This document shows positions 35,707 through 43,043 of a stretch of DNA of 64,000 nucleotides, one piece after another. The stretch is from contig NZ_JAKRRW010000018.1 of NCBI RefSeq assembly GCF_026191635.1, forward strand, positions 1-64,000. Reading direction: 5' to 3'. The notes under the pieces are model-generated. The model was not told the origin of the DNA. It saw only the letters and a program-made list of their open reading frames with translations, and did no database searches. A program made the translations under genes and the position numbers. How positions within the stretch are numbered: the first letter of the stretch is position 1; the number at the start of each line of letters is the position of its first letter. Source of the stretch: Photobacterium obscurum. GTDB taxonomy: Bacteria; Pseudomonadota; Gammaproteobacteria; Enterobacterales; Vibrionaceae.

Positions 35707-35863
35707 GCTTTCCCCCTTGCTCCAATTCCATCAGTTTTTGGTTAACGCCATTCATCCAAACCAGTACCAAGCGCAGCGGCGCCACCACTTTGGCAATGAA
35801 CATGTTTCCTTTGGCTTTATCGAGTTCCTGTTGCAACTCGGCGGTAATTTTTTCCAGTTCCAT
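35699..35863 (-). CDS. 54-residue phage protein
   Basis: MELEKITAELQQELDKAKGN is a coiled-coil-like start, followed by a hydrophobic patch (APLRLVLVWM) and a polar end. The stop overlaps the start of the zinc-ribbon gene by 8 bases. It is too short for the usual gene-length cut-offs but is coupled on its downstream side. Function unknown. Confidence 0.5.
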   Translation of the reverse strand: MELEKITAELQQELDKAKGNMFIAKVVAPLRLVLVWMNGVNQKLMELEQGGKHG

Positions 35864-35881
35864 TCGTATTTCAGTTCCTTT

Positions 35882-38062
35882 CTAGGCTGCTAATTGCAGG
35901 GATTCGTATTGTTCCCGAGCCATCATTGACCGTGATAATGCGAGTTCGGGATCACCTTCCGTGGGTGGCGCAAGCGGATCAGTTAACACGCTGTGCCAAT
36001 AAGCTCGTTTAAGCTGAAACTGTTGGTACTGTTTGGCGTACTCTTGCCGGGCAACGGCTTTGGCTTCGGTGACTGACTCAATGTATTCGGTATCGTCGGC
36101 AACGGGCGTCATCGACCACCCCCGTGCGCCAGCCGCCCAAAGCAAAAAGTCATAGGCTTTGTCTTCGGCGTTCTCGCCATCAAACGACAGGCAGAAAATG
36201 TTTTTGGTTTGGGCAAAAACCTCTCGGCTTTTTAACTGGTCTCGGACCGTCTTCATTTGGTTCTCAAGGCGGATAATACGGGCGGTCATCTTGTTGACTG
36301 CTTCTTTGGGCTTTTTGGCCTGTTTGGCTATCGCTTTGGCCTTGATGGTTTGGTCTAGCTGCTTTTCCAACCGCTTGAGGCGGCGGTTTATTGGGGTGCG
36401 CCATTGCTCCAATTTGTAACCACACTCTTTGATGATGGCGGCCATGTTGTCGGCCTCGAAGCTGGCGACACAATCCCATGCCGGGGCGCGGCTGCATCGG
36501 GCTATGTTGTAACGGTTGCCTTTTATCAATCCTTGGTCGGCGTTTTCGCCTTTGGCGGCATACCCTACGGCTTTGATAATGTATGAGCCCGCCGCCTTGG
36601 GTTTATTAATCCATTGCAGGTTTGCAAAGCCATTGCCCCACAATTTTTCTAATCGTTTTGACCAGGCGGAAAATAGCGGTTGAGGAACCGACCAGTTCAG
36701 CAAGATATGGACGTGGGGATTGGGTTCACCGTGTTCGTTGGCCGGGCACTCTGCTACCCAAATATAATGAAAATCTGCTGGCTCTTGGGTTGGGCCAAAC
36801 TCGCTGGCTCTGGTGTAACCACTGACAGCTTTTTCTGCCAACGTACAATATTTCGCGCCACTTTCAGCGTCAACCTCGACAGTATGCGAAGCCACCCAAC
36901 CCCGCTGGTACATCTTTTTTGCACCATCCAAGAATCGCGACACCTCTTTGCCAATGGTGGTTTCCGCGGTTTTGGTTAACGTGAACTCTTTTTCCGGTTT
37001 GAGGAACGTCGGCGTATAGGGCCCTGCGATTTCACCGTTTTCATTCATGACTTTGACGGAGCCATCATCAAGAATATCGACCGTGGCCGCGGGATCATCT
37101 GCCATGGTGTCGATATAACAATATGGCCCAGCAATATCTTCGATATACGCGGCCATGTTGCGTTTGATTTTGACCGGGGTGTTGGTGCCGTCGGTGCATT
37201 TGAGCTGCGGCCGCCCGCGTAGCATCGAACGCGCCCCGCGGGTTTTGCTCGGTGGCAACGGTGGTTTAGGCAAGGTGCAATATGGCGCGGCATCGCCTTC
37301 AACCATCCCGCCCATGATTCTGGCCCGCTGCTCTTTGGTGAATGTCAGGGTCAGGAATGTGGTGAAGCCACCGTGACAGGTCGCGACATAGGCGCCCGAT
37401 TCAAAAATCTTGCTGACTGCCCGCTTGGTCAGTTTCTCGGTATAACGGTCACCCTGCTGTGCGTCCGGCGCGGCGCTGCTCGGGGTCTGGGTGTAATACT
37501 GGATTTTGTACTGTCCCGACCAATCACGGTTCATCAGCCGGATCATGTTTGGGGTGACTTTGGGTTCAACAATTTTGCTTTTGCCCTTCGGGGACAAAAC
37601 ACGGGCTTGGTTTCCGTCCTCTGTGATCGCGTACAAGGTGTCGTGATTGTAGACGGCCTCTGTGCTTACCAACTCGGTATTACCGCGCTGTAGCTTACGC
37701 TCCTGTCGCAGAATCTTGTCTAATTGGGCCTGTTGTGGGTGTGTCGGACTTTTGCGCCCTTGGACAAGCCTATTGTTTTCGTCACTGCGTGCCGCCGCTT
37801 CGCGGATGAGTTTATCGCGATTAACGTCCGGCATAGCTTCTTCATGCGTTTTTTGCATGTCGGCAAGAAATTCATTTTCTCGGCTAACCCGACCAAGCCC
37901 CCAAGCGGCAGTCGTATTAAGCGACGAAACCGCACCTTCTGGCTGCGGGCCACAAAAATGGAATCCTAAAAAACCGCTATCATAAGCGGCTTGGTTATTT
38001 TTAGTTTCGTCGGCGGGCTGAACGGCACCCGCCACATACAGCAATTCGTTAGTCGATAGCAT
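35882..38062 (-). CDS. phage rolling-circle replication initiator (HUH endonuclease)
   Basis: 726 residues; the catalytic part is at about 390-520. The metal-binding HUH motif is PHVHILLNW (His450, His452), and two candidate nucleophile tyrosines lie in SYIIKAVGYAAK (Tyr494, Tyr501), the two-tyrosine pattern of superfamily I initiators such as PM2 P12 and phiX174 A. It nicks the circular phage genome to start rolling-circle replication. A long N-terminal region (1-380) and a helical C-terminus are unassigned. It overlaps the upstream 54-residue gene by 14 bases. Confidence 0.82.
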   Translation of the reverse strand: MLSTNELLYVAGAVQPADETKNNQAAYDSGFLGFHFCGPQPEGAVSSLNTTAAWGLGRVSRENEFLADMQKTHEEAMPDVNRDKLIREAAARSDENNRLVQGRKSPTHPQQAQLDKILRQERKLQRGNTELVSTEAVYNHDTLYAITEDGNQARVLSPKGKSKIVEPKVTPNMIRLMNRDWSGQYKIQYYTQTPSSAAPDAQQGDRYTEKLTKRAVSKIFESGAYVATCHGGFTTFLTLTFTKEQRARIMGGMVEGDAAPYCTLPKPPLPPSKTRGARSMLRGRPQLKCTDGTNTPVKIKRNMAAYIEDIAGPYCYIDTMADDPAATVDILDDGSVKVMNENGEIAGPYTPTFLKPEKEFTLTKTAETTIGKEVSRFLDGAKKMYQRGWVASHTVEVDAESGAKYCTLAEKAVSGYTRASEFGPTQEPADFHYIWVAECPANEHGEPNPHVHILLNWSVPQPLFSAWSKRLEKLWGNGFANLQWINKPKAAGSYIIKAVGYAAKGENADQGLIKGNRYNIARCSRAPAWDCVASFEADNMAAIIKECGYKLEQWRTPINRRLKRLEKQLDQTIKAKAIAKQAKKPKEAVNKMTARIIRLENQMKTVRDQLKSREVFAQTKNIFCLSFDGENAEDKAYDFLLWAAGARGWSMTPVADDTEYIESVTEAKAVARQEYAKQYQQFQLKRAYWHSVLTDPLAPPTEGDPELALSRSMMAREQYESLQLAA

Positions 38063-38213
38063 TGAGCAACCCCGCTAACTCTTGGCGGATATTGGCCGCA
38101 TCGTTCATAAACTGGATTGCAGCCCGACGTTCTCCTGCCAAGCGGTAGTTCCGCGCCAGCACTAAGCTGGCACGAATTTCCCTTTTCAGTAGGTGGCAAA
38201 GATGATGATTCAT
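38049..38213 (-). CDS. 54-residue early phage protein, paralogue of its neighbour
   Basis: MNHHLCHLLKREIRAS begins a helical peptide. Its segment SLVLARNYRLAGERRAAIQF parallels SLRLAKQLRLEGDRGQAAFM of the next upstream gene, so the two arose by duplication. Both may be small helix-hairpin regulators. It overlaps both neighbours. Confidence 0.55.
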   Translation of the reverse strand: MNHHLCHLLKREIRASLVLARNYRLAGERRAAIQFMNDAANIRQELAGLLNAID

Positions 38214-38512
38214 TACAGGCCACCCATCAGTTCAACGGCTAACGTAAATTCACGGTGGATACGGCGAAACTCCCCGGCATCATTGAGCATGAACGCGGCT
38301 TGGCCGCGGTCGCCTTCCAAACGCAGTTGCTTCGCCAACCTCAACGAGCGATGGAATTCATCACGGGCATGGTCGGCCATGTACTGGGCGGTGACCGATT
38401 TCTCTAACGGGATTGCCACTTCATGCAATGGCATCGAGGAAACCGCCGCCCCCGCAGGGGCTTTGGTCACTTGCTTTGGGATTTGTTGGCTATAAATATT
38501 CAAAATTGGCAC
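38213..38512 (-). CDS. 99-residue early phage protein
   Basis: A helical protein whose C-terminal half (DEFHRSLRLAKQLRLEGDRG and MLNDAGEFRRIHREF) is related to the following 54-residue gene. The N-terminal 45 residues are extra. Both share the helix-turn-helix-like spacing of small replication-accessory proteins, but no function is known. Start overlaps the upstream gene by 13 bases. Confidence 0.55.
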   Translation of the reverse strand: MPILNIYSQQIPKQVTKAPAGAAVSSMPLHEVAIPLEKSVTAQYMADHARDEFHRSLRLAKQLRLEGDRGQAAFMLNDAGEFRRIHREFTLAVELMGGL

Positions 38513-38754
38513 CCCACTTTATGAAGATGCAGCCGTGTCAAAAGTGACAATTGGGCTGGCTCCCGGCTAAGTAACGCCATTTCGGCTCTAAACTTTGCCT
38601 CATAAAGTCGGCACATCATGACTTCATCATTGGCAGAGCGATACGCCAAGCCGATGGCTTCATTAATGACACCCATCGGATCTTTGCCCTTGGCAACCAT
38701 CCGGTGCGCACGATAAAACAGTTGGAAGAATTCCTTTTGGGTTCCAGTTTTCAT
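38500..38754 (-). CDS. 84-residue early phage protein
   Basis: Helical, with two positively charged faces (HRMVAKGKD, RLYEAKFRAEMALLSRE). No membrane segment or known motif. Second gene of the early operon, overlapping both neighbours by a few bases. Function unknown. Confidence 0.5.
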   Translation of the reverse strand: MKTGTQKEFFQLFYRAHRMVAKGKDPMGVINEAIGLAYRSANDEVMMCRLYEAKFRAEMALLSREPAQLSLLTRLHLHKVGCQF

Positions 38755-38969
38755 CGCACACCCCCTACCATCAACATGGCTAATTCACTGAGGTATTCGC
38801 GCTGGCGTTCGATGCGTTCAGCGGTGGTTTTAAGGCCAAATTTCTTGCGTAATCGCTGGACGGTTTTGAGGGATTGTTTGGTGAGTTCGGGGTTGTGGTT
38901 GGTGCATCCTGCCATGTCCGGACAGGGTCGATGTATCGGGCTGGTGACAATATGTCGCTGATTTTCCAT
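38751..38969 (-). CDS. 72-residue first gene of the phage operon
   Basis: From the ATG at 38969 (MENQRHIVTSP), with GGGAGA upstream, the product carries a CPDMAGC cysteine pair and a basic helix (SLKTVQRLRKKFGLKTTAERIERQREYL). It may bind DNA and act early; the function is unknown. It is transcribed divergently from the HTH regulator gene. Confidence 0.55.
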   Translation of the reverse strand: MENQRHIVTSPIHRPCPDMAGCTNHNPELTKQSLKTVQRLRKKFGLKTTAERIERQREYLSELAMLMVGGVR

Positions 38970-39114
38970 AATCTTATCTCCCAATAAGCAAGTATTTGCA
39001 TGTGCGTTATTAGGATTAGTCAACACGAGAGAAACGTCAACCTCGTGGAAACTATAGATATGGTCATTTTGATCGCCTATTATTTAACAATTAGCGGATT
39101 TTTTGGGACTTAGA
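38970..39114. promoter_or_regulatory. divergent phage control region
   Basis: 145 bases between the early operon and the HTH regulator, the natural switch of the prophage. An inverted repeat CACGAG / CTCGTG with 12 bases between its arms lies at 39024-39047 and is the best operator candidate. AT-rich sequence next to it should hold both promoters. Confidence 0.5.
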
Positions 39115-39378
39115 ATGACTTATACAAATGAACTATTGGATTTAGTGAAAGATAAGTATTCTCTGGCTTCTGACTACAAGCTTGCTCAGAAACTGGGGGT
39201 TAGTCGTTCTAGGTTGAGTAAATGGCGAAATGAACTAAACTCAATGGACTGGGATATGGCGTTCAAGGTCGCCGATATCCTCGAAATGGACGATCAGAAA
39301 GTCGTCTACGGCCTGCTGGAAGATAAATACGAAAATCCAAGACTTATCAATGCGTTAGCAGATGGCCGCCCGGCCTGA
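39115..39378 (+). CDS. phage HTH regulator, probable repressor
   Basis: 87 residues from the ATG at 39115. A helix-turn-helix is clear at about 17-40 (SDYKLAQKLGVSRSRLSKWRNE), followed by MAFKVADILEMDDQKVVYGLLEDKYENPRL, a pattern I associate with DUF3693-like regulators of Vibrio phages. It is divergent from the whole minus-strand operon, which fits a lysogeny repressor. A TTG four codons upstream is an alternative start. Confidence 0.7.
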   Translation: MTYTNELLDLVKDKYSLASDYKLAQKLGVSRSRLSKWRNELNSMDWDMAFKVADILEMDDQKVVYGLLEDKYENPRLINALADGRPA

Positions 39379-39392
39379 ATTCCTGCTAAGTA

Positions 39393-39420
39393 TTTGACCC
39401 TACTATACATAATGCGCACT
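39393..39420 (-). other. dif-like right attachment site of the prophage
   Basis: Minus-strand reading: XerC arm AGTGCGCATTA (identical to the V. cholerae dif arm), centre TGTATA as at the left site, then GTAGGGTCAAA in place of a XerD arm. A good XerC half with a poor XerD half is the hallmark of phage-derived sites in elements that exploit Xer. Confidence 0.85.
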
Positions 39421-39528
39421 GAGATTGTAAGATCTAATTAGAAGTGTCAGGTTTGAGCCAGTTAGAAATGTCATGTTGAACTAACTTCAGAACACTCTTT
39501 TTCTAGCGTGTTATCTGGAGCCAATGAG

Positions 39529-40386
39529 ATGTTGCTGACTATGACTGATGATGAATTACTACGGATTAAACTCATCCAAGACATTTGTGACAAACGGCTT
39601 ACTGGTGTTGAAGCTGCCCGTATTCTCAGCTTGAGCACCCGGCAAGTTTATCGCCTGGTAAAGCGTTTTCTTGAATTTGGTTCTAGCGGTTTACTCTCAT
39701 TAAAGCGTGGCCAGCCCGGCAATCACCGACATGATGATAAATTAGCCTTAGTCCACGAATACTACGCTGACTTTGGGCCAACTCTGGCGCATGAAAAGCT
39801 CACAGAACTTCACGGAATCCATGTCGCCGTTGAAACCTTGCGTCAATGGATGATCGCTGACGGGCTTGTGGGTTCCCCATGCCAAACGTAAGCCTCGTGT
39901 TTACCAGCCTCGCCATCGCCGTGACTGTTTAGGTGAACTGATCCAAATCGACGGTTCCCACCATGACTGGTTTGAAGAACGCAGCCCCAAATGCTGCCTG
40001 CTGGTTTACATTGATGATGCCACTGGTCGCTTGATGAACCTGCGTTTCAGTGAAACCGAATCAGCCTAATACATTGAGCAACATGGTAAACCAACGGCCT
40101 TTTACAGCGATCGCCATGCTGTTTTTCATGTCAGCAAGCGCGATGCTCAGACTGAACGGCTAACTCAGTTTGGCCGAGTACTCAATGATCTCAATATCGA
40201 GCTCATCTGCGCCAACAGTTCACAGGCCAAAGGCCGCGTTGAACGTGCGAACAAACCGTTACAGGTTCGCTTAATCAAGGAAATGTGGCTACAAGGTATT
40301 GTCTGACTCCCCCGACTTTATTGCTGATTTCAACCGCCGTTTTGCTAAGCCACCACGGTATCCAAAAGACATGCATCGTAAACTGA
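39529..40386 (+). pseudogene. ISNCY (IS1202-like) transposase, broken
   Basis: Reading across frames gives a full DDE transposase: the N-terminal helix-turn-helix (LTGVEAARILSLSTRQVYRLVKRF), QIDGSHHDWFE, YSDRHAVF, QAKGRVERANK and FIADFNRRFAKPPR. It is inactive: a frameshift near 39,870-39,890, a TAA at 40,067 and another frameshift near 40,305. The reading then runs into unrelated sequence at about 40,387. The left part of the IS, before the start codon, has the repeated AGTGTCAGG and AATGTCATG words (39,444-39,480). Confidence 0.8.
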
Positions 40387-40470
40387 AGTACGATCTGGAT
40401 TATGTGCCGCGGCGCTTCCACGTGGTGGCCGTCGTATTAAGGAATTGGCAAGTGACACTGTGACAAAACA
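40387..40470 (+). pseudogene. 3' fragment of a second DUF3653-like gene
   Basis: TACGATCTGGATTATGTGCC and the following bases parallel 24,770-24,866 inside the prophage's first gene, including the shared GTGACAC(C/T)GTGACAAA end. About 24 bases found in the prophage copy are missing here. Only the 3' part survives, joined to the dead transposase. It is likely left over from a second element once integrated at dif. Confidence 0.7.
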
Positions 40471-40672
40471 AATCCAGCTTCAGGCGCATACTCATAGATA
40501 TGAACAAGCATATAACTGCGGACTTGTTACATTATTCTAGAGGTTCAGTTTGCAGATGATTTTATCGTAGGCTCACAGAAGCCATATTCACTAAGTTACG
40601 TCAGCATTAGCCATGTTTCTTTGCTGTCATATTCTATACTCATTTCATCACGCTATAAGGAAAGGTGATTAA

Positions 40673-40978
40673 ATGACCCCTGCAGAAATAAAACGGTACT
40701 TAGCCGACAATAATTTATACATCGTAAAGTATGGTCGAGGAGCCGTGATTATTGGCCTTGATGATAATGAGCTTAAAGATGTTGCTAACGACAGTCATAA
40801 AAGAGATGAAATCAAAAGTTTATTTGGTCATAGCAACTTACTTGAAGTTAATGATATTTATGTTTCAAACGACTACTTAATCGTAAAATATCTCATCAAA
40901 GACAACGTCAGTGTTACCAGAGAGATACCCAAGTGGCAGGTAACTTTTGAATCTTACAGCTACACGAAATCTAGCTAA
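40673..40978 (+). CDS. small hypothetical protein
   Basis: 101 residues, mixed alpha/beta (MTPAEIKRYLADNNLYIVKYGRGAVII is not written in full here; the N-terminus is MTPAEIKRYL). There is no signal or membrane segment. A strong AAAGGTG ribosome site precedes the ATG and a terminator follows, so it is a real single-gene unit. The family is not recognised. Confidence 0.6.
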   Translation: MTPAEIKRYLADNNLYIVKYGRGAVIIGLDDNELKDVANDSHKRDEIKSLFGHSNLLEVNDIYVSNDYLIVKYLIKDNVSVTREIPKWQVTFESYSYTKSS

Positions 40979-40999
40979 ATATGTATGGCTCTCATTTTA

Positions 41000-41018
41000 A
41001 GGCCGCAGTAAGCGGCCT
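41000..41018 (+). terminator. terminator of the 101-residue gene
   Basis: AGGCCGC and GCGGCCT arms with a 5-base loop, 21 bases after the stop. No strong T run. Confidence 0.6.
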
Positions 41019-41136
41019 GCCTTCAATTAAAAATACAGCCATCACCGCGAATAACCCTAAGCACTGTTCGACAATCAATGCTACAGTTCTGAGCTTATAA
41101 TGTTGCGTATCGCTTTAAACAAAACACAAATACCGA

Positions 41137-41157
41137 GGAGACCTATAGCAGGTCTCC
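41137..41157 (-). terminator. hairpin after the pilin-like gene
   Basis: GGAGACCT and AGGTCTCC arms with a 5-base loop, 21 bases downstream of the pilin-like stop codon on the minus strand. Confidence 0.6.
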
Positions 41158-41178
41158 CCGACTCTATTGTCAATCTAT

Positions 41179-42081
41179 TTACTGTTCTTGACGTTTTTCC
41201 CACCTTTTCTTGATAAATAAACCAATGATGAATAGCAATAAAACAGCGATCCATTGCCAGGGTTGATAACCGCTATTATTAGCACCTACTATACGATTGT
41301 CTTCTCCGCTGTTTTGTATCAACGAATGATCAGTGTTATTTTGTGGTCCTTGTTTCTTTGTCTGCTCCTGACTAAACCCAGCAATTTCTGCTGCCTTTGC
41401 AATTACGCTTTTTGCAGAGTTATAAATGGAAGAGCTATCAAGTGAGCTAATAAGGCTTGTATCACCTGATACACCAATTTCACTCTCACCATCAAACCCA
41501 CCTGACTTATCCGAACCTCCAGATTTATCTGAGCTACTTGAACCACCCGAACTAGTAGAACTACTTGAGCTGCTTGAAGCGCTAGAACCACTCCCCGCTC
41601 CACCCGAGCTAGCTGAACTTCCCGCCCCTCCAGCGCTACCGGAACCACCAAATCCAGCTGAAACATCAGAACTTTCGAAGCTGTCCGAATTGTCGGAGCT
41701 ATTAGAACTGGAGCTAGCGGAATTTGAACCACCGGTGCTACCTGAACCACCGGTATTACCTGAACCACCGGTGCTACCTGAACCACCGGTATTACCTGAA
41801 CTATCGGTACTACCTGAACTATCGGTACTACCTGAACCACCGGTGCTACCTGAACCACCGGTATTACCTGAACTATCGGTACTACCTGAACCACCGGTAT
41901 TACCTGAACCACCGGTGCTGCCTGAACTGCCGCCAACGGACACAGTAAGACCATCAACGGAACCGCCTACAGCACTCCCTAAGAACGTAAATGAGCCAAC
42001 GACTGCCAGTGATATCAGAGATGCGATAAGTGCATATTCAACAGTTGTTAAACCACGATGCAATCGTCTAACTTTGAACAT
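41179..42081 (-). CDS. orphan Flp-like pilin with Ser/Gly repeat and C-terminal anchor
   Basis: 300 residues. The start has a type IVb prepilin signal: HRG then LTTVEYALIA, with the glutamate at mature position 5, followed by a 25-residue hydrophobic helix. From residue 50 to about 190 the sequence is almost only Ser, Gly, Asn, Thr and Asp, partly from an 18-bp repeat. A C-terminal membrane helix (WIAVLLLFIIGLFI) ends in KKRWEKRQ. Ordinary Flp pilins have about 60 residues and no tail anchor, and no tad assembly genes are nearby. It may be anchored at both ends in the inner membrane with an extended linker. Function unknown. Confidence 0.75.
   Translation of the reverse strand: MFKVRRLHRGLTTVEYALIASLISLAVVGSFTFLGSAVGGSVDGLTVSVGGSSGSTGGSGNTGGSGSTDSSGNTGGSGSTGGSGSTDSSGSTDSSGNTGGSGSTGGSGNTGGSGSTGGSNSASSSSNSSDNSDSFESSDVSAGFGGSGSAGGAGSSASSGGAGSGSSASSSSSSSTSSGGSSSSDKSGGSDKSGGFDGESEIGVSGDTSLISSLDSSSIYNSAKSVIAKAAEIAGFSQEQTKKQGPQNNTDHSLIQNSGEDNRIVGANNSGYQPWQWIAVLLLFIIGLFIKKRWEKRQEQ
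41725..41922. repeat. eleven 18-bp in-frame tandem repeats
   Basis: Eleven units of the type TGAACCACCGGTGCTACC or the variants ending GTATTACC and the ACTATCGGTACTACC form, within the pilin-like gene. Each encodes six residues such as GSTGGS. The mix of three near-identical units suggests recent slippage and unit-level duplication. Confidence 0.9.
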
Positions 42082-42382
42082 AATAATTACCGGCCCATTT
42101 AATGTGATATAACGTTACAGGTAAATAAAATCTAGGCAAATTTGTATGGATTATGTTCTCAGTCATGAGATGAAAATTCAGATATAGAGAATTATTTTAC
42201 TTTTGGAAGCATCCGGTGTTTACCTTAATAGCTATGAAGTGCTGAAGAAAAACAATAGAAAGAGTTGGTTAGTTAAAGGCCAGATAAAGTCTACCGGTAC
42301 AATTGAGTGTCTCTCACGTAGTCTAAAAATATTCAATAACGATGTGATTTTTTTGTCATAGTGCATCTAAAAGCTATGCACA
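42082..42382. other. intergenic region upstream of the pilin-like gene
   Basis: About 300 AT-rich bases. It holds the pilin-like promoter. Nothing else is recognisable. Confidence 0.35.
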
Positions 42383-42682
42383 ATGCTATACAAAAAGGTT
42401 CTTTCGTCAGATATCCAGAAAGAAAAAGTGACACCGTCACCATATCATTTAATCAGTTACGGCTCTCCTAGTCCCCTAACTTCAGTAACATTTGTAGTAT
42501 CTCCAGAATTATTATTTCAAATTACAAACGTATACCTGCTTCTTGTTATCACAGTAATCTTTACTGTATCAGTACAATCAAAGACCGTTGAGGATTATGA
42601 AAAACTATATCGTTACTTGCCATGTACTGGCCTACAAAACAAAGTGCTCGATATTAATGCAAAGTATAAAGAGAGGCTCTGA
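42383..42682 (+). CDS. doubtful small membrane protein
   Basis: 99 residues with one hydrophobic segment (LLFQITNVYLLLVITVIFTVSV). No good ribosome site, no family, and a matS site lies inside it. A large perfect inverted repeat with a T run follows 56 bases after the stop and could be its terminator. I keep it at low confidence. Confidence 0.3.
   Translation: MLYKKVLSSDIQKEKVTPSPYHLISYGSPSPLTSVTFVVSPELLFQITNVYLLLVITVIFTVSVQSKTVEDYEKLYRYLPCTGLQNKVLDINAKYKERL
42428..42440. promoter_or_regulatory. matS site (MatP binding)
   Basis: GTGACACCGTCAC, an exact match to GTGACRNYGTCAC, 3 kb to the right of the prophage. Confidence 0.85.
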
Positions 42683-42738
42683 TAGGAAAAAGAAAGCATA
42701 TAGAGTGATACAGAAGCTTTGGGATAAGAAGGAGTCCT

Positions 42739-42784
42739 TTGGACGAATATGAAGTGAAGATAGTGGAACTTCATATTCGTCCAA
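42739..42784. repeat. perfect 17-bp inverted repeat
   Basis: TTGGACGAATATGAAGT and ACTTCATATTCGTCCAA with a 12-base loop, followed by AATAAGCTAGTTTTT. It could be a long-stem terminator or a relic of a mobile element. Confidence 0.7.
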
Positions 42785-43043
42785 TAAGCTAGTTTTTATT
42801 CTACTGCTGAGATTAGGTTGATTTTTAGTATGTTATTTTAAGTGGTATTAATGAGTAATTTTTTTAATATCACAACAAAAGTTATAGTGCATTAGAATTT
42901 AAAAAAGCTCAACGGCTTAAAACTTAACCTTTTGTATCGCATATAATTCATCTTTTGCTTACTGAAAAATGACTATGATTACGTATCGGCTTGTTATTTG
43001 CCGAGTCGCAGTCAAACAACCGAAGAAATAACAGGGAAAAGAT
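42785..43043. other. intergenic region upstream of the M23 gene
   Basis: About 260 AT-rich bases that should hold the M23-gene promoter. Nothing else seen. Confidence 0.3.

Larger units (their letters stand above)
24168..39420. mobile_element. corticovirus (PM2)-like prophage integrated at dif
   Basis: About 15.2 kb between two sites that share a XerC arm and the centre TGTATA of dif. The content is PM2-like: a P2-like double-jelly-roll capsid protein, a short packaging ATPase, a HUH rolling-circle initiator, a muralytic protein and about a dozen tiny membrane or basic proteins. These run right to left in one long minus-strand operon, with a divergent HTH regulator at the right end. There is no integrase or transposase gene inside, so host XerCD recombination is the likely mode of integration. 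PM2 itself is about 10 kb; the excess is partly a 2.7-kb AT-rich cargo at 31,442-34,070. It looks intact, as I see no disrupted gene. Confidence 0.88.

Noticed and set aside
41724-41948. CRISPR-like regular repeat
   Set aside because: The 18-bp units are contiguous, in frame and coding; there are no spacers.
41426-42112. Long Pro/Glu-rich frame on the plus strand opposite the pilin-like gene
   Set aside because: It is the shadow of the repeat on the other strand; the minus frame has a prepilin signal and membrane helices.
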